Of a DNA stretch of 64,000 bases, positions 1 through 10,795 are shown in pieces. The stretch spans positions 374,001-438,000 of the forward strand of contig JAQFVV010000505.1 in assembly GCA_028023455.1 (NCBI GenBank), given 5' to 3'. The position numbers were made by a program, and so were the translations under genes. The notes below the pieces were generated by a model. It had not been told where the DNA came from and made no database searches. It saw only the letters and a program-made list of their open reading frames with translations. The stretch comes from Epiperipatus broadwayi (taxonomy: Eukaryota; Onychophora; Udeonychophora; Euonychophora; Peripatidae). Position 1 is the stretch's first letter. Each line of letters starts with the position of its first letter.

Positions 1-187
1 TCACATAAATATTTCTTTTTTGTTTTATAGAAGAACCAGTAAAATTAGGAAAATGTATTTTTAACTCAATTTAGTCATGTTATGTTTGAGAAGTGGACTG
101 AAAAGATTGTTGTCTTAAATGATGTCTATTGTAGAAAAAAAAAAAAAACATGATCTATTAAAATATTTATCAAAAATGCAATATATC

Positions 188-457
188 GGTAAGAGAACAA
201 ACAGGTGTTATTGACATTGAAAGAATGGTCATACTGCTAGAAGAGATGATAATAGATGGACAATTGAAATCTTAAACTGGATTTCAAAAGATTATAAAAG
301 ACCCAGAAAGAGACCATTTGTGAGATGTATGGATGAAATAAGAAAATGTGCGGGGGTGATTTGGTGAAGAGAAGCTACAGATCAGAGAAGATGGATTGAA
401 CTTGGAGAGAACTTCATTCTTCAGTGGATTGATAAAGGTTGACAATGATGATGAGAT
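188..457 (+). mobile_element. RTE-type LINE, 5'-truncated 3' end
   Basis: The segment is colinear with the last part of the two longer RTE copies in this window (minus strand, 16086-19042 and 28116-31069). It shares the C-terminal coding stretch (R-DDNRWTIEILNW, then K-RPRKRP, then ETFILQWID) and ends in the same GATGATGA tail near 450. Relative to the longer copies it has lost a short block just after its start (near 215) and carries an in-frame stop (tga near 364). It is a dead 5'-truncated insertion in the plus orientation. I saw no clear target duplication. Confidence 0.8.
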
Positions 458-985
458 AAACTATTAACAAATGAGAAATAAATTAAGAAATTGACTACAG
501 AGCCCCTTACATGAAACATCTGCATTAACAGATAGAGAAAATTTTGAAACAAACTTGAAATCACTTACCAGCCAAGCTTTGAAAATATTAAAGATATTCT
601 ATAGGAATCCTGGATGCCTTGCTATGCCAGCTAAATATATGACAGTTATGTACAATTTAATATAGGAAATTAAGCAAGAGATAAGAAAATTTATTTGGAA
701 TAAATAATATGGACATTTATTGCAATTAGGATATCTTTCACTGAGATATTATTTAAATGATAAATGCATTTCGATGGCTCAAAACTTTAATATGTTTAGA
801 CTAGTGACAGTGTTTAAAGGGAAAATAGAATATTTAAATGAAAATATTTTTTCCAATTATTGAATCCCTTGACCTTTATAAATTGCAGTATCATACATAG
901 TTTACTGCAGCAGTAGATGAAAGCCTTTGGTAGTCAGTGATTTATGAATTGTGGCCCAGCTCTGACATTTTCAATGCCTAACTTT
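458..985. other. AT-rich intergenic, nothing recognised
   Basis: No open reading frame, RNA gene or repeat with a partner elsewhere in the window was recognised. The base composition is slightly richer around 540-640, which could be an old retroelement remnant, but no motif supports that. Confidence 0.5.
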
Positions 986-1381
986 TTATAAATTCAAACA
1001 GGCAAAACTCTCCATACAGTATTGCCACTCAGTGCAAGCCAGAATAATCAATGGATTCCAGAAGTTTAAAACTCATAGTTTTATAGTTAAATAGAGATAA
1101 AAGATGCTGGAGGGTTGTATTAGATCCTAAAATCTAGGTGCAGTGCTCTCAGATCTAAAGCTTCTCACGGATGAAGGCCACAAACCAGAACCTAGTCTGG
1201 GGATATTAGATGAGTAGGCACTAGATGGGGATTTTATGCACAAGCCTTTTGGCATCCATTGATTACTCTGGGTTGCACTGAGTGGCACTACTGTATGGAG
1301 AGTTGTGCCTATTTTAATAACAGTTATAAGCAAGCATAAGAAATGATGATCATGTGATGTTTATTGGTTCTTATAAATTCA
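986..1381 (+). mobile_element. Foldback retroposon copy a, with target duplication
   Basis: An 11-bp target duplication (TTATAAATTCA) lies at 986-996 and 1371-1381. The element begins with AACAGGCAAAACTCTCC, which is the reverse complement of its own 3' region (GGAGAGTT-TGCC near 1300), giving arms of about 65 bp. After the second arm comes an asymmetric tail (about 1317-1370) ending in GTGATGTTTATTGGTTC. The core near 1166-1205 holds a decayed version of the CTGANGA...GAAA module found in sister copies. The same family occurs at 37841, 51967, 53670, 57760, 60130 and 62762. The asymmetric tail and variable-length duplications argue for target-primed insertion (SINE or Penelope-like derivative) rather than a cut-and-paste MITE. 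Confidence 0.75.
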
Positions 1382-2595
1382 TGAGCAATAAACCATTTGA
1401 ACATTTTTTTTCATAATTTATATTTTTAATTTTCAGCAATATTTGACACTTAAAGCACTTGGCCCATTGAAATATTTTTTAGAATAGTAGTTAATAATTG
1501 TGGATGAAGTAACATTTTCTTCATCCTTTTTAAAATTAATTTTATTGCTTTTTTCAGAATGTAAGAAAATTATTTTGGTTATATTGCTTATAGAAATGAA
1601 TTGATATTTTGGATGCTGAAACATTATTATCTACTTTGCAATTTTGATTCAATTTCTGCTCTTTAGTTTTTTTTTCCAACATACATCTCAATTCACCTAT
1701 ATATACATGGCCACACCTACATATCCATTTATAAATAATTTTATTTATAAATGAGATGTTATATTTGGAATTATTTATTAATTTGTTTAATTTAAAATGT
1801 GTGTAAAATGCAATATCACATATACCTTTATAAATCTTTCTTATAAAATTTACTTGATCATTTGAAATTACACAAATTTTTCTTAGGGAATTGATATGAA
1901 ATCAAAAAACACAATTTTGAATTATTTCAGTAAATAATTACTTAAATTTAAATAAATATTTGAAATTATTCTATTTTAAATATGTAATTCAAATATTAGA
2001 AAATGGCTATGCTAAATATTAGACTATTTAATGCCTGTACATTAGCTTGAAAAGTTGATCATTAGTTTATTACAATTCATAAACATCGTCCTATATAAAA
2101 ATAACTAACTAATATAGATTATAAAATCAATGTTTAAATTATTTGGTTATTCAACAGGAAAAATATATATGCAATTTGTAGACATTTAAACAAAGATATT
2201 TTCATTTGTGTAATGAAAGTTGATTATTGTTATTTCTAAGAAACATTTTAATTACAATATTGTTTTGTCTTAATTCAAAAATAGGATTTTTGTTTTGTAA
2301 AAACAAATAAAAGGGAAATGCTTTTATGCACATAAGTGCACTAATAAGTAAAAAATAAATATTTTTAGATTTCATGGCATCCTTCCTTACATCATGTAAT
2401 TACATGTGGCATTCTCATTTAATAAAAAAATACATTTTCTTCAGCCTTCACAGTACTCTTGGTATCATGTGACCAAAATAAAAATACATGATACCTGTGG
2501 TCAGAAAGCCTATTTGTGAGCATGAATGCAGTATGCTTTTATTTAAATCACATATCAAGAATTATGTGAAAGCTGAAGAAAGTTTACTTTTTTAC
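1382..2595. other. AT-rich intergenic, nothing recognised
   Basis: The short open frames here (for example 1433-1624, minus) have no recognisable domain and the composition of random AT-rich DNA. No repeat partner was seen elsewhere in the window. Confidence 0.5.
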
Positions 2596-3123
2596 TAAAT
2601 AAAACTAAGCATAGACTTTCACATGACTCACCACTCAATCTTATACTACTGATACACATGAACACATATATATCAAAAAGATAAATAATCACCAATATAC
2701 ATACTTCATGTTAAACTAGCAATCATCATTTGATCCAGATTGCCATCTCTACACATATATGCAATAAGTGCTCAGAGGTATATTAAGATAGCCAAACCTC
2801 ACATTCTAATGGACAGGCTTCAATCTACTCCACACTCCAACTCTTCAACAGTCCATCCAATTGCAAATCTGATGATGGAATACTTAAGGGCCACTCTGAG
2901 GCTGAGATTCTTGCCACACCCATGTTGACCTAAAATCAATCTGACTGCTCATGTACAGGATATAATCCATTTAATACATATACAAGGGATTAGTGTATCA
3001 GTGGTATGAGAAAGAATGGAGAATGGTGGGTCATGTAAAAGTCTGTGCTCATATACTCTATATATTACATATATTGATACAGGTATATAATAAGCATGTG
3101 TATCACTTATTAAATAAGACTAA
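2596..3123 (+). mobile_element. Repeat X copy 1, about 500 bp, with inverted ends
   Basis: The ends are inverted repeats: AGACTTTCACATGACTCACC near 2613 against TGGGTCATGTAAAAGTCTGT near 3025. The interior matches the composite at 27411-31233, including CACCCATGTTGACCTAA and TGTACAGGATATAATCC. The element is flanked by a near-perfect 13-bp duplication, TAAATAAAACTAA (2596-2608) and TAAATAAGACTAA (3111-3123). The short open frame at 2740-2928 lies inside it and has no recognised domain. Class is uncertain: the long inverted ends look like a MITE, while the 13-bp duplication looks like a retroposon. Confidence 0.65.
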
Positions 3124-3943
3124 ATATTTTAATTTTAATCATACAATACAAGAAGACTGCTAAACTAAAAAAAATGTTTTTTTTATTTATTTTTTAAAGT
3201 TTTTTAGTGCATTTATATGAATAAAATGTTCTTTTAAATTCTTTGATTTTTCTATTCAACTTTTTACTTTTATATAGTTTCAGAAATTAAGATTAGATAT
3301 AATTTAATAACCCTACATGACAGTGCTATAAAATGTACTGAATCACATATAAAATTAACATTTTAATTAAACACTTATTTTTTTCCTAAAATTGTTTACA
3401 CTTTCTTCAAAAATGTATTCATCACAAATATATACATAAAGTTTCAATTAGATCAGAAATTGGGAAGTGGATGAAAATTGAATTGTAATATTTCAGCAGA
3501 CATTCAGACAAAAAAAACAACAGCAGAGTAATTTAAATACAAGCATGTAAAAAAAGATATTTGTCTTTAAATTAATTATTTGTATTTATTAAAGTAAGTT
3601 CTTAATTTTGTTTTTCTAAATTACACTTGTCAGGTCAGATTTCTTAACAGTAGCTAGGAGCTAAGACAATCTTAAGGAGAGCAGTTATCTCCATGCTAGT
3701 TAAAATTTGGAGTGCATGACAGCAGATCACAATTCAACATACATATTGCTAAAAATCCATACGTCATCATAGTTTAACTGAAATTGAAATATGTAAACTG
3801 TCCAATGTGAAACAAAAAGTCATAGCCTAAAAGATGTTTACACACCAATGAGTGAGTCATTAGGGAAGTTACTCATACAGAAACTAAGCACATGCCAATA
3901 AAAATTAGATTATATTTAGCTTTGTAATGAAGAATCATCTATT
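3124..3943. other. AT-rich intergenic, nothing recognised
   Basis: Only poly-A/poly-T runs and random short open frames were seen, with no repeat partner in the window. Confidence 0.45.
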
Positions 3944-4234
3944 TATATATGTAATTATATAACTGAATATTTGTAAATACAGTAACTAAATAATTAAAAA
4001 TTTTATCCACTTAGAAGCGCTTTGATTATCCCAGTAATCTTTGTCAACTAAAGCTGTAGTTGACAAAGATTACTGAGATAATTGAAAGCACTCCTAAGTG
4101 GATAAAATTGTTAATTATTAGTTACTTTAGTTGACAAAGATTAGTGGGATAATCGAAAGCACTCCTAAGTGGATAAAATTTTTAATTATTTAGTTACTGT
4201 ATTTACAAATATTCAGTTACATAATTACGTATAT
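3944..4234. repeat. Foldback element with a duplicated right arm
   Basis: The left arm (about 3944-4057) and outer right arm (about 4124-4234) are near-perfect reverse complements, sharing AACTGAATATTTGTAAATAC and TTATCCACTTAG. Between them lies a second, direct copy of the right arm's inner half (about 4058-4123). The order is left arm, short right arm, full right arm. No coding capacity. Confidence 0.75.
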
Positions 4235-7055
4235 TGCTTTAAAAATACAGACATCGAATAATAATATTACATATCTATATTTACTGAAAGGAAAAATCAA
4301 CTGCTATTATAATTAGAGCATGTATATATGTTTGGTATATATTATTTAAATTCTACAAAAAAAAAAAGAAATTAAATGCACTATAAACACTTTTTGTTTT
4401 TTTAAACTATTTAGCTGATTTTTGGAAGTACTCGAGAATCTGTAAACGTTTATTTTTAAAGTATTAACGGTTTTTAAGATAATAGATGCCAGAATTTAAA
4501 AGAAAAACTTCATACTTTATGGTTTAAAAGAGTTGCCATTTAAGTGTTAAACTCAAAAAAAGTTTACAAAAAAATAAGATTGTATACATTTTTAAAAGTC
4601 TTTAAGTATATGTTAAATGAATTTTAAAAGATTAAAATTTGATTTACAGTTTTGGTAAATTTTAAAACTTATTGAATATATATATTGTATCTGTAATCAT
4701 GACAAGTACATCCCTGTCAATCATTAAATAATTTTGTTTTTTAATTCAGAATTTGAAAATTTATAGGATTTATGCAGCTCAAACCTTGTTAAATTCATAT
4801 ATGTAATTGCATATCTATTTTAAATTCTAGGCTGGTCATTTTAAAATTAATAAACCAAATTAAAATTGTTATTGTTATACTTTATTTCCATATATATAAA
4901 CTAACTAAAGGAAATATATACTGTAAATATCGATAAGTCTATCTATATTTAAAAATCATTTGTTATTAAAAAAAATCTCTTTGAGTTGATGTTTATATAT
5001 GAAGTATTATTATTGTTTATGGTTATTAGGTATAGTTATTGTTTGAAGTTATTATTTTCTTTATATGTTGATGGTACATCGTTGTGAATATTTAACTATT
5101 GTTATTATTATTATTCTTAATGGTGAGATGTTTAATAGTAATACATATATGTTCTAATTATTATAAATAAATAAGGACATATAAATTGTTGATTATAAAA
5201 AAGATTATTTTATTTGTGGTGATTATTAAAAAAATGTAATGTTATTATTTATGTATATATACATATATTTTAAAAGCTGTCAAATAAATTTTCGATTTAA
5301 TATTTTTTTTTATATAGTTAATATTTTTTTTTTTGAATGTTAATTGTTTAAAATAAAACATGTGTAACAATGGTTTTCAAAACAGCATTTGCTAGCACGT
5401 GGAACAACAGCAACGACAAAAAAAAAGAGGCCATTATTATGAGGATAGTGATTAAACAAACAAAAGGATAAAAATTTGTTGTACTTTGTTTCTTTGAAAT
5501 TGCCATTCTTAAGAATAGTGGAATAAGATAAATTTCTGTAATCAATACATAAACATTTCTGGCTAATATATATATATCGCAGCCAAGGGGCTGCGCCATT
5601 TTCTTTCATTTATTCCAAGGCAGTTTAAAAAGAAAAACTGAGCAAATTTCAACACATGAATTTCATCGCGTCTGAAGCCGAAATTTGATATAGCTATCTG
5701 GAATCTATAATGGTCAATCTAATAATAATCTGGAGGTAACTAAAATTAATTAACATATTGGATTCAACATGTCAATTTTTTTTTTTCAAGGAGAGAAATT
5801 TAAAAAGGAAAAATGAAATATATGTATGTAAATTTGGAAACCAATAATTTATTTTAACGTGGTATTTCTTCAATTTAACTTTAGATAGAATGCATTCTAA
5901 TATTAAATGGATAAAGGAATAAAACAATGGAATAAGTTGACTTTTGAAAGAAAAATAAATAAGTGAACTTTGAAAGGTAGTAAATAATTTTATATGTATA
6001 AATGATATATAAATATATTTTTGAGATTGATATTTTTGTTTACTTTTATTTTTCATTATAAAAATATAACGTTTTTATAAATATTCAATTCAAGCGTCTT
6101 GTTTTCTAACAGCAATAAATGTTTAACAGGTATCAAAATTAACACTTAAGTAATTTAAAATCTTAAAGTATGGCTTATAAGTTTGGGTTGCATATGAGTT
6201 GTTATGTATATTTTAATAAGTAAATTTATATTTGCAAATTTTTATTATAAAAATTGTTTTATTAATTTATGTATTTCCATTTTTTTTTTAACTTCATATA
6301 ATAATTCTTATGCAGACCAAAACAATAATTTATATATATTTGCTGTATATAATATTTTTTATTTTTTTTTATTTTGAATATCTGAAAAATATAAATATGG
6401 ATTTGTATTTATATTAATACCTACTTGTTAAGCACAGATATGTTTTTATCTATTTAATATATATACTTATTGTAAGTATATATGTATATTTATTATTTGG
6501 GTTTGTATTTAAAACTTATTTAAAACATTGATACTACCTAAAATTAAATCATAATATAGAAATAAAGGATGTACTATTTGTTTTATAGATAATGCCTTTG
6601 TAATTTATTAGAAAGCATATTAATATTTTATTCTTATTTTTCTTTTAGTGCCAGAGTCATTATGAAATTAATAGAATTCACAATTTTATAGAGGATAACT
6701 TCGTATTTCACTTATTATATAGTCTTTAAGTTACTTACACATATTATTATTCATTGATATGTTTAGATATACATAAATTTACATAATAGATGTGTATATT
6801 GGATTTAATAGAATTCCCTTTGTTTCTGATATATATATATATATGATTAGTTAGTCATATCAACCTTGAAAATAAATTATAAGGATAGATCTCATTGCTC
6901 TATATGATTTTAAATTTATTTCATGTGTAGCTAGTTGGAAGGGCATATAAACAATTTATTTAAATATAACTGGGATAATTTTGTCTTTCTTCATTTAAAT
7001 CATACAATCTATTATATTAGGCTTTCTTAACAATTGGATTTATTTAGATTACATA
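4235..7055. other. AT-rich intergenic, nothing recognised
   Basis: About 2.8 kb of AT-rich DNA with short TA runs (for example 6828-6844). The open frames near 5340-5609 and 5772-6056 (minus) are low complexity and lack domains. A small GC-richer patch at 5575-5700 contains a short hairpin (GCAGCCAAGGGGCTGC). No family assigned. Confidence 0.45.
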
Positions 7056-7059
7056 TATT

Positions 7060-7487
7060 CCATTACATTTTTCATCCAATGTTTGAAACATTATTTTCTT
7101 CTAACATATTGACGTTCCATTACATTTGATTTATAATATGTTTGATTTATAATATGTTTATATGATATATTGTCCATTACATTTGTCACCACAAACTGTG
7201 GGACCTAGTTAACTGGTGATTGGTATAATAAAGATATTTTCCATTACATTTGACACAACAACGTGGTCAGCATGATATGTTTATATACATATCATATAGT
7301 TTCCATTACATTTGGCTTTCCCAATATTTGGAGCCTTCTTTCTTCAATTTAAATGGAATGCAGCATTTACATTCCATTACATTTGGTGCCTCAAAGTTAG
7401 GAGCCTGGTTAACTAATGATTATTGTTGCAAAAGTTCATATGTTTATTTTCATTTGAGATCGTAGCAAGTACATTCCATTACAATAC
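7060..7487 (+). repeat. Degenerate minisatellite on CCATTACATTT
   Basis: CCATTACATTT, or a close variant, begins at 7060, 7117, 7174, 7241, 7303, 7374 and 7476 (the last is CCATTACAATA). Spacings are 57, 57, 67, 62, 71 and 102 bases. Spacer sequences are also related: those after 7174 and 7374 both carry a GG(A/T)CC(T)-like block followed by GTTAACT. This is a decayed tandem array with roughly 60-70 bp units. The open frame 7250-7465 is a by-product of the repeat. Confidence 0.65.
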
Positions 7488-7529
7488 AAATAATAAAATA
7501 CAGAAAAAAATTACTTGTGTATAAAATTA

Positions 7530-7569
7530 CTTTAATATTTCAACCAGAGGACTGGTTTTCATCAGAAAG
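7530..7569 (-). ncRNA. Hammerhead-like motif, left hairpin arm
   Basis: On the minus strand the order is CTTT, CTGATGA, one extra A, stem II AACCAG with loop TCCT and CTGGTT, GAAA, TATT, AAAG. CTTT and AAAG can pair as a 4-bp stem I. Stem III would be only A-U-A-U, followed by U at the cleavage position, which is weak. The core matches the hammerhead consensus CUGANGA...GAAA; the extra A before stem II and the poor stem III make activity doubtful. Confidence 0.3.
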
Positions 7570-8164
7570 AAAAAAGAAATATATAATAAAATGTGGTGTT
7601 CAAAAACAACATATTTGACAAAAAAACCTTATTGGTTAAAAGATTTTACAAAGAAAATTTAACAAACCAATGACAAATTTATATCAATGAACATTAATTT
7701 AAAAAAAGAAAAACTGCGAACTTAATTTAAATTAAAAAATAACAATATATATATATGACTGAATAACTAAATTTGTGTACAGTATATACAAAAAATATAC
7801 ACTTTTCTTAACAATTAATATTTAATTACCATTAATATATATATATTTTAGTTTGTACTAACTACACTATTTAATTATAAGTATTTCAGTTTTTTTTTTA
7901 CAAATATTAATATGAGCACAGACTATTTTTTGTATATACACACATATTTATTTATTCAGTCATATATATATATATTGTATTTTTTAATTTAAATTAAGTT
8001 TACAGTCTTTTGTGCTGTGTGATTAGTACTTAATGCAGTTTTTTGTTTTGTTTTAATGTACATTGATTGGTTGGTTAAATTTTCTTTGTAAAATATTTTA
8101 ACCAATAAGGTTTCTTTTAATCAAATGTTATTTTTGAATACCCCTATTTTGCTATATATATATT

Positions 8165-8204
8165 CTTTCTGATGAAAACCAGTCCTCTGGTTGAAATATT
8201 AAAG
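8165..8204 (+). ncRNA. Hammerhead-like motif, right hairpin arm
   Basis: This is the mirror copy of the motif at 7530-7569, with the same CTGATGA, six-base-pair stem II closed by TCCT, and GAAA. Identity between arms may reflect their shared origin rather than selection. The same caveats apply: an extra A and a minimal stem III. Confidence 0.3.
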
Positions 8205-8236
8205 TAATTTTATACACAAGTAATTTTTTCTGTAAC

Positions 8237-9270
8237 ATATGTGTGTGTGTGTATACATTTAATTATTTATATTCTTTTAGTAATAATATAACCTACTAAT
8301 AACTTGTTGGATTTTATTTTATTTGTTAAATAAATTTTATTATATAATTAAGTTTATTTGACTGTCTATAATCTCATATCTCTCTTTTAATCCAAATATC
8401 TTTTAAATGTTGGTAATGTTTCTTGAGTCTTATGCTATACATGAAATTAAACATCCAGGCATGATAACAGATCATGTCTCTGTGAAATTTGTATAGTTCT
8501 TTTAGAACTATGTAGATGGCACTTCTTTATAACTATTATCATGAAGAGTTCATGATATTCAATAGTCACTCTAAAGTCTACATATATGATTAAGTTTGTT
8601 GGTAAGGTATGTTGTGATGGTTATGCATAAATAATGTCATATGTTTTGTTAAAGAATATAATGATCTTAGTTTATATAATGATATAATAGTAATTGATTA
8701 CAATGAGGCTGTGCAAATAAATAATAGTCCTCTAATTATTTGAACTTAATTCAAACTGCCACTTATATACATGCTTCCTATGAATAATACCTATTTATAA
8801 CCACATGTCTAATCATTGATTAATTTTAGACATTATTATAATATCAGTACCCAACATTTCCAATAACATATTTGAAACATAAAGTATGGTCAGAGAAGTT
8901 AAAGCCTTAATTATTCATACATCAATTATGGCTCTTAACTTTTCCGTATTATCATTACTCATTATTAATCAATTAACCTATTTATTTGCAGAAAATCTTT
9001 CTTTTTTAGAAAAAAATATGCTATTCCTGTGGGTGCGAGAGAAAAGAGGAAAAAAATTGCAACAGAATTTTTTACATCCTTTATTAGTCATTAAATGTAT
9101 ATTATTAGTAAATAAGAAAATAATAAGTAATGTATTGAATATATACAGATATATATAAAATGAAATTTTTCACTTTTAAAAAGGTAAATAAACATATTAT
9201 GTAATTACACACAAAAAAAAGCAGCCTGTTTTTCACCAATTTCAATTATTACAGTTTATAAAATAAAAGA
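8237..9270. other. AT-rich intergenic, nothing recognised
   Basis: A short GT run (8241-8252) is present. The 90-codon frame at 8886-9158 is lysine- and isoleucine-rich without a domain and is probably chance. Confidence 0.45.
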
Positions 9271-9273
9271 TTT

Positions 9274-9770
9274 AGTACTTTCAGATTAGCACCACTGTGA
9301 CGTAATCGTCTGGCCATAATTATACTAACTTTGCAAATTATTCTTTATTCTTTAGGTTTGTTATTTTTTTAAAGATTAGCAAACTTTATATTTAAAAAAT
9401 GAATTTTTGAATTCAATTAAATTTTAAAAAATTATTGTAAATATGAACTTTATATTTAAAAAATTTGAATTGAAGTTAATTTTAAAAATTTATTATGAAT
9501 ATGATATAAATAAAAGATTTTTTGGATTAAAAAAAAATCAGTAAACAAAAATAATTTTCAATGTTCAGTTTATTTAATTCAAATCTTTTATTTATATCGA
9601 TATCGTATTCATAATAATTTTTAAAAATTAACTTGAATTCATAAACTCATTTTTAAATATAATGTTTGCTAAACCTAAAGAGACACTTCACAAGCAATGG
9701 AAATATATTTGCTAAGTTAGAATAATTATGGCCGGACAATGACATCACAGCAGCGCTAATTCCAAAGTAC
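9274..9770. repeat. Inverted-repeat element, about 500 bp
   Basis: The ends GTACTTTCAGATTAGC (9274) and GCTAATTCCAAAGTAC (ending 9770) are inverted, as are CTGGCCATAATTAT near 9311 and ATAATTATGGCCGG near 9721. Complementarity continues through AT-rich blocks to a centre near 9530. Probably a non-autonomous DNA element or foldback; family unknown. It lies just beyond the 3' end of the GLYATL-like gene. Confidence 0.65.
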
Positions 9771-10323
9771 CAAAAATTTAATTGACAAATAAATGCCGTG
9801 TGATCATCGGTATCTTCTTTTAAAAAAATAATAAAAAAAATTTGATTGAAATTTTCAAATTTCAAACAATGGATGCGTAAAATTTATATTATAGTTTAAA
9901 TTAAAGAGATTATTTTTAAAATAAAATCTTTTAAATTCATATAATTAGCCTGGACCACTAAATTTCATAGTTCTGTTTAACAAGCTAAACACCCACACAC
10001 ACACATTTAAGTTGTAGAAAGAATGTTTTAAAAAAAAACTTACATCCATTCAAATATTTTTATATAGGTTTTATCCTTACCACAAACATACTACACAAAT
10101 ATATATGTTAACATACTTGTAAACTTATATCTGAAGATATTATTCTAATAATTCACAAATCAGACTTTCAAAGAATCATTTTTTAACAAACTTGCAACAT
10201 TCCAGGTTTATTAAAAAATAATTCTTTGGAACTATGACTTTGAATTATTGTAGTAATATTTTCAGACTTAGTTGCTCTGTGAATAAGGTTATATTCACAG
10301 ATTTATATACTTAATATTCACCA

Positions 10324-10329
10324 TTTATT
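10324..10329 (-). promoter_or_regulatory. Candidate poly(A) signal of the GLYATL-like gene
   Basis: The minus strand reads AATAAA here, about 43 bases after the stop codon of the terminal exon. The distance suits a short 3' UTR, but the hexamer is frequent in such AT-rich DNA. Confidence 0.4.
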
Positions 10330-10371
10330 GGAATATATATAAATGTGTGTATAAGGTTTACTGAGAGTATA

Positions 10372-10795
10372 TTAATTATTTTTGCACTCTTTTGGGATAT
10401 AATGCAGTAAATAATAAACATAATCAGTTACAGATGTAAAACCGAGTTTTTCAAAACTTTTTTTTGAAGCAGCGTTTTCTTCTTCAACCATTGCAAATGC
10501 GAATTGATTGTTACTAAACCTTATTTTTGCTAAGTGTTGGTAAACATATCCGATGTAACCTTTTCCTCTATGTTCTTCTTTGGTAAAACCTATGGCAAAG
10601 GGTCCATGAAAATAAATTAGACAAAATGCTAGACATTCATTATTTTCATTAAATAAACCTGCAGATGGAAAATGTTCTATCAATTTTTGCACAAGTTTTT
10701 GAGTAGCTGCTGTTTGGCCATACTTCCAGTTACTGTTGACCATGGCTGCCATGTTGGGCTTCAGTGACTGAATTTTTAAATTTGGTGGAAGCTCA
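10372..10795 (-). CDS. GLYATL-like acyltransferase, terminal exon (GNAT domain)
   Basis: This is the last exon of a glycine N-acyltransferase-like gene, encoding the GNAT-fold acyl-CoA-binding half. Enzymes of this family transfer an acyl group from acyl-CoA to the amino group of glycine or another amino acid. The minus strand has a clean acceptor (ACATTTCAG) before 10795. The frame continues from the previous exon (AG|T, Ser) through SELPPNLK, KPNMAAMVNSNW and SAGLFNENNECLAFCLIY to the cofactor-loop motif EEHRGKGYIGYVYQ, then EENAASKKSFEKLGF. A stop follows. The motif HRGKGY matches the (Q/R)xxGx(G/A) signature. The exon also contains an internal ATG, so as an isolated frame it would look like a 126-residue protein; the spliced model shows it is the C-terminus of a protein of about 275 or more residues. 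Substrate cannot be told. Confidence 0.85.

Larger units (their letters stand above)
7501..8233. mobile_element. Long hairpin element with hammerhead-like arms
   Basis: Nearly the whole 733 bp is one inverted repeat. The ends are CAGAAAAAAATTACTTGTG and its complement; inner matching blocks are TTATTGGTTAAAA, AAAATTTAACAAACCAAT and TAATTTAAATTAA, with a loop of about 120 bases near 7800-7920. Both arms hold the module CTGATGA, stem AACCAG/CTGGTT, then GAAA. The flanking dinucleotide is TA on both sides, which would suit a Tc1/mariner-type MITE, but TA is common here. A related fragment lies near 50324. No coding capacity. Confidence 0.75.

Noticed and set aside
7060-7487. Regularly spaced short repeats, CRISPR-like at first sight
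   Set aside because: The repeated word is only 11 bases, spacers are related to one another, spacing varies from 57 to 102, and the surroundings are eukaryotic. It is a degenerate minisatellite.
8886-9158. 90-codon plus-strand open frame
   Set aside because: Low-complexity Ile/Leu/Lys content, no domain, and poor composition contrast with flanking DNA; probably chance.
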